Shown here one piece after another: positions 1-8,965 of a DNA stretch of 64,000 nt. The stretch covers positions 1-64,000 of the forward strand of contig JAFVHT010000005.1 in NCBI GenBank assembly GCA_017474285.1, read 5' to 3'. Below the pieces are notes generated by a model. It did no database searches and had not been told where the DNA came from. It saw nothing but the letters and a program-made list of their open reading frames with translations. The position numbers were made by a program, and so were the translations under genes. The stretch's first letter is position 1; the number at the start of each line of letters is the position of its first letter. Source of the stretch: Acetobacter sp. (GTDB lineage Bacteria > Pseudomonadota > Alphaproteobacteria > Acetobacterales > Acetobacteraceae).

Positions 1-249
1 ACGGTGTTTAGAGGTTTCTACTTCCCCCGCCGTTAGCGTGCTTTTTTCTATGCCCAACGCGTGGAGGAATTGATCCCTATCGGCTTTGTCAGTCAAAAGG
101 GTCGCTAAAATTGAAGCCCGTGACGCGACCAACGGACGACGCGCCCACTATATATGCAGCCGATTGTTCGGCGGTATAATCGCACGCTCCCGCACACTCT
201 CCGCACTCAATACACCAACCGGTAGATAATGCTCTATCAAACGCCTCAT
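1..249 (-). pseudogene. DUF1156 adenine-specific methylase-like, 5' part, interrupted
   Basis: The reverse frame starts with ATG at 249 and stays in register to the window edge, broken only by a TAG at 148-150 (codon 34). The N-terminus reads MRRLIEHYLPVGVLSAESVR, and after the stop WARRPLVASRA. This matches the DUF1156 domain at the start of large adenine-specific DNA methylases, where the motif LHLWWARRPLAASRA is expected. The stop therefore replaces the first tryptophan (TGG to TAG). DUF1156 proteins are often annotated as anti-phage-associated and sit in defence islands with DUF499 and helicase genes. The rest of the gene is outside the window. It is probably a decayed defence gene. Suppression of the stop or a base-call error is possible. 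Confidence 0.72.
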
Positions 250-539
250 AAGCCCCTTGTCCTTTTCAAATTTTGTAACAAAAAAATAAAAGAAGGCTTT
301 TCGTCTTTTGTGATGACACAATACACTCTAAAAGTATCGTTGTCTTTCTAGCAACCCTTAAAACAAAACACGTTCTTTTTATTTCTGTTCTATACACCTC
401 TTTTATACACACTCTCCCTCTTAAAACACAAGTGAAACTTATTCAAACTTGTTCAAAAAAAACATAAAAAAAGAAACTTACACGCTGTGATACTCACACA
501 AACCTACACGGGGGATGTTGGGTCTCTTTTGGCGCTTCT
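250..539. other. Intergenic region, no gene seen
   Basis: This AT-rich stretch between the DUF1156 remnant and the CinA-like gene has no reading frame resembling a protein and no clear terminator. Both neighbours are on the minus strand, so it should hold the promoter of the DUF1156 gene and the 3' end of the CinA-like transcript. Confidence 0.5.
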
Positions 540-1307
540 TTAAAACGGTTCCCCTTGAATAGGCTCTCCGCCTGTGGCAGCAATAAGGGTGCGAATATCT
601 GACGCGGCTTTTTGTACAGCAGCGGAGTCTTGCCCTTTGGCAATAAGGGCGACACCATAGATTCCGTTTTCTCTATGGAAAGGATAAGAACCGATGTCGA
701 GTTGGGGATAAAGGTTTTGTATGGCTTCCAGCCCTTCGGCAAGACTGCCCTCATATAATGAAAAGACATGCCATGTGATAGAAAGAACTGGCGTGCCTTT
801 TTTGAGACGAGGGGCAAGATTGTCAAACATAGCCCGCATAATACGCGGTACACCAGCCATAACATGCACATTACCGAGACTAAAACCAGGGGCTAATGAG
901 ATGGGATTTTCAATGGGGGTGGCACCTTGCGGGAGATATGCCATACGTTGCCGTGCGGCATTAAAATTTTCTTTACCAAAATGATTTTCTAAAAGCGTAA
1001 ATGTGGGGGTATGATGTTCTAAAGGAACGCCAAAAGCCTCCGCAACACAGGGGCTTGTAATGTCGTCATGCGTAGGACCGATGCCGCCAGTGGTGAAAAC
1101 TTCATCAAAAGCGGCACGCAGTTCAACAACACAACGAATAATAACCTCGCGTGTGTCGGGAATCATACGCACTTCGCGCAGGGGGATTCCAAGTTCTCCT
1201 AATTTTTTAGCGAGGAATTGGGTATTTTCATCACGGGTTCGCCCAGAAAGAATTTCATTCCCGATAAGGATAAGGGCAGAGTGGCGCGTCATGGTCGTGA
1301 GAGTCAT
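540..1307 (-). CDS. CinA-like molybdopterin-binding domain protein
   Basis: This 255-residue protein is the MoaB/MogA-like fold found at the N-terminus of CinA (competence/damage-inducible protein A). Visible motifs are LIGNEILSGRTRDEN near residue 14 and TTGGIGPTHDD near residue 72, both characteristic of the family. The C-terminal nicotinamide-nucleotide amidase domain of full-length CinA (about 400 residues) is absent, as in the stand-alone version common in alphaproteobacteria. The start at 1307 is preferred over the internal ATG at 1292 because an AAGGAG box lies about seven bases upstream. The substrate is not known from sequence. Related domains bind molybdopterin or act on ADP-ribose-type pyrophosphates. 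Confidence 0.85.
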   Translation of the reverse strand: MTLTTMTRHSALILIGNEILSGRTRDENTQFLAKKLGELGIPLREVRMIPDTREVIIRCVVELRAAFDEVFTTGGIGPTHDDITSPCVAEAFGVPLEHHTPTFTLLENHFGKENFNAARQRMAYLPQGATPIENPISLAPGFSLGNVHVMAGVPRIMRAMFDNLAPRLKKGTPVLSITWHVFSLYEGSLAEGLEAIQNLYPQLDIGSYPFHRENGIYGVALIAKGQDSAAVQKAASDIRTLIAATGGEPIQGEPF

Positions 1308-1488
1308 GAGGGTACTCCTTGAGCAAAAAGCAAAAAATGTGATAAGTCTAAAAATAGGGTAAAAAGAATAAAAGAGTTTTAAGGTGTTAACGTTGTGGTT
1401 TTAAGGGAATCTGATTCGTCAATCAGGTTGACAAATCAGGGAAAACAGCTCAAATTAACGAGCTCTTAACAATTTATAATGTGTTTTT

Positions 1489-3195
1489 ATGAATAAAAGT
1501 CAAATATCTTCCGTTACAGAGATACCGCGTGTGTGGCCCTTTGAAGAGGCGCGCCGGTTAAGAGATCACGTTGTGGCACGGGCTCAAAAAGGCGATGATC
1601 GCCCCGCTTTGCTTGAAACGGGCTATGGTCCTTCAGGTTTGCCGCATATTGGCACGTTTGGAGAAGTGGCACGTACGTCTTGGGTTAAGCAGGCTTATAC
1701 TGCGCTGACAGGTTTGCCGACGCGTTTGCTGGCTTTTTCAGATGATATGGATGCGTTGCGTAAAGTGCCTGAAAATGTCCCTCAACAGGACATGTTAAAA
1801 AAATTTTTAGGGCAACCGCTTTCACGTGTGCCCGATCCCTTTGGACAATACGAGTCTTTTGCGGATCATAATAACGCACGGTTGAAATCCTTTCTTGATG
1901 GGTTTGGGTTTGCGTATGAATTTGCTTCTTCAACCGAATATTATATATCGGGGCGGTTTGATGCCGCATTAAAGCGCGTGTTAGAAGTGCATGACGCTAT
2001 TTTAGAGGTGATTCTCCCGACTTTGGGGAAAGAGCGTCGAGAAACTTATTCGCCGATTTTGCCTCTCCACCCGCGTACAGGGGAAGTTATGCAAGTAAAA
2101 ATAGAGGCGTGTGATATCACAGCGGGTACAGTGCGTTGGCGTGACCCCTCCACGCAAGAAAATTTTGAAACACCCGTAACAGGCGGACATGCCAAAATGC
2201 AGTGGAAAGCCGATTGGGCGATGAGGTGGTATGCGCTTGGCGTTGATTACGAAATGTCGGGAAAAGATCTCATTGATAGTGTGACGTTATCGGGAAAAAT
2301 TTGCCGTATTTTAGGTGGAGTTGCCCCTATAGGGCTGACTTATGAACTTTTTCTTGATGAACAAGGCGGTAAAATTTCCAAATCAAAAGGAAATGGGTTG
2401 TCGATTGAGGAGTGGTTACGTTATGCCCCCCCTGAAAGTCTGGCACAATTTATGTTTCATCAACCCCAACGGGCAAAACGTTTATATTTTGATGTGATTC
2501 CTAAAGCCACTGATGATTATTTAACCCATGTGAAGAACTATGTGGAAAATTTGATTGAAAAATCAGAGCAAAATGGCGAGGGTGATGAGGGGGGACTAAA
2601 CCCGGAACTCTGCACTAATCCCGCGTGGTTTATTCTTCAAACGCAAAAAAAGCAAGGGCATCAAGGACAACAAGGGCAGGGGGCAAAACAAAATATAAAA
2701 CAGGACACAGAAAAAGCAGGTAGCCCTGTTTCTTTTGCGATGTTGTTGAATTTAGCGAGCGTCTCTAATGCCGAAACGTCAGAAGTGTTATGGGGGTTTA
2801 TTCGTCGGTATGATCCGCAGCTTTCCCCTCAAACATACCCGATGTTAGCGCGTTTGGTGGATTATGCCGTTGTTTATTACGCCGATTTTATTCGTCCGGC
2901 AAAAGTGTTTCGTGTGCCGACAGACCAAGAACGCACGGCTTTGGTGGATTTGGTGGATTGTTTCCGCAATTGTGAGGGAACCCCTATAAATGCACAAGAG
3001 CTTCAAAATTTGGTTTTTGAAGTGGGTAAACGTCATGCTTTTGAGCCATTGCGGGCGTGGTTTGGGTGTTTATATGAAGTTCTTCTTGGGCAAAAAGAGG
3101 GACCTCGTTTTGGGGGATTTGTTGCCTTATATGGTGTCAAAGAAACCATAGCTTTAATTGAGGCCGCTCTTTTGCGTGATCGGCATTGTGATTGA
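1489..3195 (+). CDS. lysK: Lysine--tRNA ligase, class I
   Basis: This is a class I lysyl-tRNA synthetase, which charges tRNA-Lys in the cytoplasm. It is the archaeal-type enzyme used by most alphaproteobacteria. The HIGH-type signature is PSGLPHIG at residues 48-55 and the KMSKS-type loop is KISKSKG at residues 295-301. At 568 residues it is somewhat longer than usual. A hydrophilic Gln/Gly/Lys-rich insert at about residues 360-412 (GHQGQQGQGAKQ) accounts for the difference and resembles no known domain. The next gene, 18 bases downstream, is MprF-like, whose family uses lysyl-tRNA as a substrate, so the pairing is functionally suggestive. Confidence 0.95.
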   Translation: MNKSQISSVTEIPRVWPFEEARRLRDHVVARAQKGDDRPALLETGYGPSGLPHIGTFGEVARTSWVKQAYTALTGLPTRLLAFSDDMDALRKVPENVPQQDMLKKFLGQPLSRVPDPFGQYESFADHNNARLKSFLDGFGFAYEFASSTEYYISGRFDAALKRVLEVHDAILEVILPTLGKERRETYSPILPLHPRTGEVMQVKIEACDITAGTVRWRDPSTQENFETPVTGGHAKMQWKADWAMRWYALGVDYEMSGKDLIDSVTLSGKICRILGGVAPIGLTYELFLDEQGGKISKSKGNGLSIEEWLRYAPPESLAQFMFHQPQRAKRLYFDVIPKATDDYLTHVKNYVENLIEKSEQNGEGDEGGLNPELCTNPAWFILQTQKKQGHQGQQGQGAKQNIKQDTEKAGSPVSFAMLLNLASVSNAETSEVLWGFIRRYDPQLSPQTYPMLARLVDYAVVYYADFIRPAKVFRVPTDQERTALVDLVDCFRNCEGTPINAQELQNLVFEVGKRHAFEPLRAWFGCLYEVLLGQKEGPRFGGFVALYGVKETIALIEAALLRDRHCD

Positions 3196-3213
3196 TATAG
3201 GGTTATCTGGATC

Positions 3214-5277
3214 GTGACCTCTGACGGGATTCCCTCAGGTTCTTCGGTTTTTTTGAAGGGTAAGGCGTTAAAAAATTGGCGATGGTGGGCAAAACACCTG
3301 ACGCATTTTTTAGGCTTTGCTCTTATGATTGCGGCATTGTTTGTGGTGCAGCATGAATTACGCCATTTACACGTAAAAGATATTAAGCATGCGATAAAGG
3401 CTATTCCTTTAACACAGGTTTGTGCTGCGGCGTTGTGTACGCTTGTGTCTTATGGTGTGCTGTTTTTTTACGATAAATTAGCTGTGATTCAAGTGGGGTA
3501 CCCACAAATTCCTTTTCGGAAGACAGCTTTTGCTTCTTTTTGCGCCTATGTGCTCTCTCATAATTTGGGGTTTTCGGCGATTTCTGGGGCAGCGGTACGC
3601 TATCGGTTATACCGTAATTGGGGGGTTGATCCGCTTGCTATTACCCAAATTATCGCTTTTTGTTCGCTGACGTATTTATTAGGTGCCCTTTCCCTGATCG
3701 GGGGCGTGTTGGTTTTTAGCCCTCATGTCATTCCGAACCTTAAAATACACCTGTCTGATTGGTTATTGCGCGGAATTGGCTGTGCTTTTTGGTGTGTGGT
3801 GGCGGGGTATATAGGGCTTGCTGCTTGTGTGCGTGAATGGCGTTTTTATAAATGGGTGATAGCGCTTCCCTCAATGAAAATGGCGATCATGCAAGTGATC
3901 GTGGCAACCCTTGAAGTGGCAGCGACAGCAAGCATTGCCTTTGTGCTTCTTCCTGCTCAAGCAGATATAGGATTTGGGTTGTTCCTTGCGATTTATCTTA
4001 TGGCGTATACGGCGGGACTTTTCTCAAGTGTGCCAGGTGGTTTAGGCGTGTTTGATGGTGCTATGTTATTAGGTTTAGGACCCTTTATGCCTATGGCGCA
4101 GATTTTGGGGGTTGTTCTCGTTTTTCGCTTATTTTATTATATTACTCCTTTGTTTATGGCGGGGAGTATGTTTGTTGGTCATGAGCTGTTTTTACGTGGT
4201 GATGCGGTTTGGCTTAAAAAGAAAACAACAAAAGAGGCGCAAGGGGGCGAGGTTGTTGCGCTTCCGCAACGCCCAAGTATGGTCATTCGTAAAAGTGAGG
4301 CTGCTTTTTCGGTAGTGGTGGCCACGGCAGCAGTTTCTTTATGTGGTATGTTGTTAATTAGTCTTGTTTTATTGGATCCAACACCGACGGCAATACCAAC
4401 ATCTGTAATTTTTATCCATTGGCTCCAAATGGGAGGGAATTATCTTTTATCGTTGATGGGCGTTGCGTTAATTGGCTTAGCAATTGGGCTTGCCCAACGA
4501 GTGACATTAGCGTGGCATAGTGCGTTAGGGGTATTATTATTTGCGGCTGTTTTGACGTTTTTGCGGGGAAATACAATTTTTATACCCTTTGTATTAGGCA
4601 TGTCAGCTCTTTTTATGGCGCCTTATAGACAATGTTATTACCGCCGTGCGCATGTGCTAAATGACTCTCTCCCATGGAGCACGTGGCTGTGTTTGCTTCT
4701 CTTTTTAGGGTGCGTAGTCATGCTGGCGGTACGCCATAGCACTTTAGAGAGTTGGTGGCAAATTGTTTTTTCAGACCAAGTCAGTGGTCTTGTTCGGTTG
4801 ACTGTGGGGTTATCGGTCGGGTTCTCGTTTCTTGTTGTTATACGTCTGTTAATGCCCGGGCATGTGGTGGTGTTTCCGTGGACAGAACAAGCACAAACAC
4901 GCTATGACGCTTTAGAACAAGAAAAGCCGCTTATTCCCCTTTTTAGCCCTGAAGGCTTTATTGTAGGTGATGCTGATAAAGCTATGCTCCCTTTACATGT
5001 GAGCCGTGGCTGTCTCGTGGGTTTGGGTGATCCAAGAGGGGAGCACGATGATAGTATTTCAGCAATTTGGCATTTACGCGATTTGGCAGCACAAAAGGGC
5101 TTAAAACTCGTTTTTTGGAATGTCAGTGAGGCATTTTTAAGTATTTATGGGGATATTGGGTTAAGTATTTGGCCCCTTGAAGAAGGGTGCCATCGTTATT
5201 TTTGTTACCCCTCCGCAGATGTTTCTTTAGCGTTTCATTTTGCTAAAACGTATGAACATATTGCCACAACTTCTTAA
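3214..5277 (+). CDS. MprF-like membrane protein with truncated synthase domain
   Basis: This 687-residue protein starts at GTG. Its N-terminal half has many membrane segments (about residues 20-330) typical of the UPF0104/LPG-flippase domain, including an SVPGGLGVFDG stretch. A second block of helices follows to about residue 560. Full MprF proteins are about 850 residues and end in a cytoplasmic DUF2156 domain that moves lysine from lysyl-tRNA to phosphatidylglycerol. Here only the first part of that domain is present (about residues 580-660, with FSPEGFIVGDADKAMLPLHV), and the protein stops before the catalytic core. It probably retains lipid translocation but not aminoacyl transfer. No missing piece is visible downstream. 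It lies directly after lysyl-tRNA synthetase. Confidence 0.8.
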   Translation: MTSDGIPSGSSVFLKGKALKNWRWWAKHLTHFLGFALMIAALFVVQHELRHLHVKDIKHAIKAIPLTQVCAAALCTLVSYGVLFFYDKLAVIQVGYPQIPFRKTAFASFCAYVLSHNLGFSAISGAAVRYRLYRNWGVDPLAITQIIAFCSLTYLLGALSLIGGVLVFSPHVIPNLKIHLSDWLLRGIGCAFWCVVAGYIGLAACVREWRFYKWVIALPSMKMAIMQVIVATLEVAATASIAFVLLPAQADIGFGLFLAIYLMAYTAGLFSSVPGGLGVFDGAMLLGLGPFMPMAQILGVVLVFRLFYYITPLFMAGSMFVGHELFLRGDAVWLKKKTTKEAQGGEVVALPQRPSMVIRKSEAAFSVVVATAAVSLCGMLLISLVLLDPTPTAIPTSVIFIHWLQMGGNYLLSLMGVALIGLAIGLAQRVTLAWHSALGVLLFAAVLTFLRGNTIFIPFVLGMSALFMAPYRQCYYRRAHVLNDSLPWSTWLCLLLFLGCVVMLAVRHSTLESWWQIVFSDQVSGLVRLTVGLSVGFSFLVVIRLLMPGHVVVFPWTEQAQTRYDALEQEKPLIPLFSPEGFIVGDADKAMLPLHVSRGCLVGLGDPRGEHDDSISAIWHLRDLAAQKGLKLVFWNVSEAFLSIYGDIGLSIWPLEEGCHRYFCYPSADVSLAFHFAKTYEHIATTS

Positions 5278-5490
5278 AAGGAGACGCGTTTATTTATTGT
5301 CATGTTAGTTTCAAAAGTTTAATTTCTAATTGTAAAGTTCCTAAAAACTTTTCCCCAAGAAGCTCCCAAGAAAAACCCAAAAAAACCTGAAGTTTTTATC
5401 TTGATTTTTATTTATTTTTATTCTTGAGCTTTACTCTTTAAGAGAGGGTAAAAAGAACGGAGTAAATTTTTATAGCTTTTTAAAGTGGTT

Positions 5491-5527
5491 AAAAAAACTC
5501 CTCCTCTTTTTGAGAGGGGGAGTTTTT
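5491..5527 (-). terminator. Rho-independent terminator of the beta-barrel gene
   Basis: The inverted repeat AAACTCCTCCTCT / AGAGGGGGAGTTT has a four-base loop. On the minus strand it is followed by a T run, six bases beyond the stop of the outer-membrane protein gene. The flanking A and T runs would let it work in both directions. Confidence 0.75.
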
Positions 5528-5532
5528 GTTCG

Positions 5533-7335
5533 TTAGAGAGCTTTTTGGTGATTCCAACGATCGTCGAAACTGGCATGACCACCCTTTGACCCATAGTAGA
5601 AGGGACTATCATAGAAAGAACCAGGCTGTCCGATCATACGATATTCTGTTGTGACTTGTAAGCCCTTGATACCGGTATCATAAGCCATGCCGACAATGCC
5701 TTGATAAGCAAAGCCACCACTAGTGCCGTGAATAACATTTCCACTGCTCATAGAGGTCATGACATTATTATAACTTTGCCAGAGATAACCAGCACCCACC
5801 CCAACAAATGGGGTTAAGGGAGATTTGATTTTAAAATGTTGTTGGAGGTCAACATCGTAGAAGACATTGGCGAGAACACCATAAGTTGCGCCTGTGTTAT
5901 GATAAATGGCTCTATGGGGAGAAGAGGGGGAGGGTCCTGTTCCAGAGGGGATCGGCTCAGGTTCACCGTGTTCTCCTCTATGCTCAATATGACCAATGAC
6001 CACTTTTTCTGGAAGTCCTAGTCCATCTCCAGGTCCTAAATGACCTCTGTCTTTTCCTGGTCCGTCCCATTTTTCTCCACGCGCTATTGGCGGGGGTTTT
6101 AAAATGTGCGAGGTTGGCGTGCCATTACCAATGGGATAATCAGGGTATTTACCATAACCATGATAGTATGAACCACAATTGGGACCATTGCCCATATAGG
6201 CAGGGCAGCCGCCGTAGACGTTACCAGCTGAGGCGTTATCAGCCTTATTATAGGGATTATAGTTGTTATGATAGGTTTCTGTTGAACCCTTATACTGATA
6301 AGGGTTATAAGAATTGGTTGCGTGTGGAATACTATAGATCGGTGCAGAATTGTTAGGACCAAGAGGGGGAGGTCCGTTTAGATAGGGATATGTATTTTCA
6401 GGGCTAGAATAAGGGCTCGGATTGGCAGGACCATACGGTTGTGGTTGATTTCCTGCAGTGCCAAGTTGATCGTGACCTTTATCATCAGCGGTCGGAACCG
6501 TCCAAACAGGACCAGGAGGGGTAACCTGTGTTGCCTGTTGGGCATTAGGATCACCACTATATGTGCCAGGGAGTTTAGTATCGCCGCTTTTCGAACTGCC
6601 TGCCATCCATTTGGGTTCGATATATTGAACAGGTCCTATCCCTTGGTCCATTTCTGGAACGTTGACTTTTTGGTAGTAGGTTTTGCCATCACGAGTATAT
6701 CTATAAGTATATGTTCCCGGAGTAAGTTCAGGCGCTGTAAACCCTGCATGCCCTTCTACTGGAGCAGGACTCCCAAACGACCCACCCCCGCCATAGAAGA
6801 GGCACTTACCTCCTTGTTCTAAGCCGCTGGCACAGTCAACGGGTACGGAATCGCCTGGCGCGTAGGCGTTGTCTTTCCATGTTTCATAGACTTTTTCACT
6901 AGGGAGTGCATCTGGATCTGTAACTGTTGATCCTCCCCATTTTTCTGCTGCTGCATATCCTGCATATGAGGCTGGAATGGCAGCAAGGGTAGCGTTGGCG
7001 ATTCTGTCGTCGTCGTCAGAGGTATTGTTGTTAGCGCCGTAATTGATGTGTGAGGCACTATAGACACCTTCGACCTCTGCACGGAGGAGTCCGTTACCAA
7101 ACCCCCAGCCAAAGGCGCCTAAGCCTGTATAGCCCGTATTGTGTTGGAATTGGAATTTGCGCACAGCAGGACCATCGGCGGGTGTATTGGCGTGGATATG
7201 TTGGTTTTGGACAAGATTATACCCAGCCCCCGTATCCAGATAAGGTCCTGAAATGGTTGAGGCGGAAGCAACAAGAGGGGCAACAGCTGGCGCTGCGGTT
7301 AAAGTCGTTGTAAGAAGAAGCGAGCGTAGCCGCAT
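5533..7335 (-). CDS. Outer-membrane beta-barrel protein with long Pro/Asn/Tyr-rich insert
   Basis: The chosen start at 7335 gives 600 residues, begins with a clear signal peptide (MRLRSLLLTTTLTAAPAVAP, then an Ala-rich cleavage region) and has GGGAG upstream. An ATG 60 bases further up would add an implausible tail. After the signal, ISGPYLDTGAGYNL and a first strand pair resemble small OmpA-like barrels. The C-terminal quarter (PFVGVGAGYLWQSY; GMAYDTGIKGLQVTTEYRM) supplies the remaining strands. Between them lie roughly 350 residues rich in Pro, Asn, Tyr and Gly, probably an extended surface loop. Exact function is unknown; adhesion or surface display is an inference. A run of nine G lies 73 bases upstream of the start. 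Confidence 0.75.
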   Translation of the reverse strand: MRLRSLLLTTTLTAAPAVAPLVASASTISGPYLDTGAGYNLVQNQHIHANTPADGPAVRKFQFQHNTGYTGLGAFGWGFGNGLLRAEVEGVYSASHINYGANNNTSDDDDRIANATLAAIPASYAGYAAAEKWGGSTVTDPDALPSEKVYETWKDNAYAPGDSVPVDCASGLEQGGKCLFYGGGGSFGSPAPVEGHAGFTAPELTPGTYTYRYTRDGKTYYQKVNVPEMDQGIGPVQYIEPKWMAGSSKSGDTKLPGTYSGDPNAQQATQVTPPGPVWTVPTADDKGHDQLGTAGNQPQPYGPANPSPYSSPENTYPYLNGPPPLGPNNSAPIYSIPHATNSYNPYQYKGSTETYHNNYNPYNKADNASAGNVYGGCPAYMGNGPNCGSYYHGYGKYPDYPIGNGTPTSHILKPPPIARGEKWDGPGKDRGHLGPGDGLGLPEKVVIGHIEHRGEHGEPEPIPSGTGPSPSSPHRAIYHNTGATYGVLANVFYDVDLQQHFKIKSPLTPFVGVGAGYLWQSYNNVMTSMSSGNVIHGTSGGFAYQGIVGMAYDTGIKGLQVTTEYRMIGQPGSFYDSPFYYGSKGGHASFDDRWNHQKAL

Positions 7336-7675
7336 GATAGAACTCCCATTACTTATAGGGTTGTTGTTCCTTCCCCTATAAGACCCCCTTATCATAAAGT
7401 TATGTATGGGGGGGGGACTCTTTATAACATTTTTGTGAGATTACACAAAAAAAACGTAAAAAAACAATAAGAATTTTACAAAAAATATTAAAAAATTAAA
7501 AATAAATCTAGTTTTCTTAAATATTAAATGAGATATGTAATGAAATATCTGAATATAAGATTATATCTTAAATAATGGTGGGCGGTAAACACAGCGATAG
7601 GGCATAGTGATAGGGTGAAAGACGTTGTTGGGTTGTAGAGTCTACAAACCATAAGATAAAAATATTAATAGATAG
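7336..7675. other. Intergenic region upstream of the beta-barrel gene
   Basis: This AT-rich stretch lies between two minus-strand genes. It holds the G9/C9 homopolymer at 7408-7416 and, on the minus strand, a TATGAT hexamer downstream of it that could be a -10 element. No small gene is visible. Confidence 0.45.
7408..7416. repeat. G9 homopolymer tract (C9 on the gene strand)
   Basis: Nine consecutive G on the plus strand sit 73 bases upstream of the beta-barrel start codon, close to a candidate -10 box. Tract length could alter promoter spacing. This is inferred from position only. Confidence 0.9.
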
Positions 7676-8773
7676 TTAAAGCGTAAAACGTTGCGCCATT
7701 TCTTCTAAAGGCCAGCGGGGGCGGGGGCGTGTGGCAATATCTGTAAAAGGGGTTTGGTGGTGTTGCGAGGCTTTATGCCACGTTTCTAAGGCAGCCCATG
7801 CCACCATAACAGCGTTATCTGTACAAAGACGAGGTGGCGGAATAAGAGCACGTAATCCGTGTTGGTCAGCCGTTTTTTCAAGCGTTGTACGGATAAGATG
7901 ATTAGCAGCAACACCTCCTGCGGCAACAAGTACTTTCGCTTGAGGCATTTTATTGAGGGCGTGGGTGATACGATCGGCAATAATATCCGCAACCGCTTGT
8001 TGGAATGAAGCCGCTAAATCAGCTGCAAAGGGGCGAGGCAGAGGCTCTTGTCCATAGGGCATGAGTTTTTGCGCAATAGCTGTTTTAAGACCTGAAAAAG
8101 AAAAATCGCATCCCTCACGTTGTAAAAGTGGGCGGGGAAGGGGAATAGAGGCATGCCCCTCTTGGGCGAGTTTTTCAAGCATAGGACCACCGGGCCAGCC
8201 GAGCCCAAGCATTTTGGCAACTTTGTCGAAAGTTTCGCCAACGGCATCATCAAGGGTGCCTCCTAATTTACGATAAACGCCAATATCTTCCACCGCAATA
8301 CATTGACAATGCCCCCCAGAAACAAGAAGCAAGAGGTAAGGAAAAGGGACCTCATACGGTAAAAGATGCGGGATACGTGCGGTTAGCGCATGTGCCTCAA
8401 CATGATTCACGGCAATAAAAGGAATATTGAGGGCGAGGGCTAATCCTTTGGCAAAACTACTGCCCACAATAAGCCCGCCGATAAGCCCCGGCCCTGTGCT
8501 TGCGGCAATAAGCGCGAGGGCAGAGGGAGCAAGGTGTGCTTCGGCTAATGTGGCAGAAACAAGATGAGGAAGTAAAGAGAGATGGGCGCGTGCCGCTATT
8601 TCAGGGACGACTCCGCCAAAATCAGCGTGCCCTTCTTGTGAAACGACGCGTTGGGCAAGGATCGTGCCGTCGGGGGTGAGAATGGCGCAGGCTGTTTCAT
8701 CGCAAGAGGATTCAATGGCGAGTACAGGTCCTGTAAGAGGGGTTTTATTGGGTGTCATAGGGGCTAAAGTCAT
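7676..8773 (-). CDS. tsaD: tRNA N6-adenosine threonylcarbamoyltransferase TsaD
   Basis: TsaD (Kae1/YgjD family, ASKHA fold) catalyses the last step of t6A37 synthesis on ANN-decoding tRNAs, together with TsaB and TsaE. The ATP-binding start AIESSCDETACAIL lies at residues 19-32. The metal-binding histidines are in HVEAH at 124-128, and SGGHCQ and CTDNAVMVAW follow. At 365 residues it has the usual length. An alternative start 15 bases inside (MTPNKT) cannot be excluded, since neither start has a strong ribosome binding site. It is divergent from hemC, a common alphaproteobacterial arrangement. Confidence 0.96.
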   Translation of the reverse strand: MTLAPMTPNKTPLTGPVLAIESSCDETACAILTPDGTILAQRVVSQEGHADFGGVVPEIAARAHLSLLPHLVSATLAEAHLAPSALALIAASTGPGLIGGLIVGSSFAKGLALALNIPFIAVNHVEAHALTARIPHLLPYEVPFPYLLLLVSGGHCQCIAVEDIGVYRKLGGTLDDAVGETFDKVAKMLGLGWPGGPMLEKLAQEGHASIPLPRPLLQREGCDFSFSGLKTAIAQKLMPYGQEPLPRPFAADLAASFQQAVADIIADRITHALNKMPQAKVLVAAGGVAANHLIRTTLEKTADQHGLRALIPPPRLCTDNAVMVAWAALETWHKASQHHQTPFTDIATRPRPRWPLEEMAQRFTL

Positions 8774-8965
8774 AGAGAGAACATAGACAAATCATAGACA
8801 GGGCGCTTAAAATACGCTATAAGCGAAAGCGTAACAGGGAGGTCGAAACGGGGAGGTCAAAACGGATATTTTTCGGAACATATTTTTAGATTAGTCTAAA
8901 GAGACGTGTTTCGTTAAGCTCTTATTTCCTCTCTGCTCTAAAATATATTATTTGAGATATATTCA

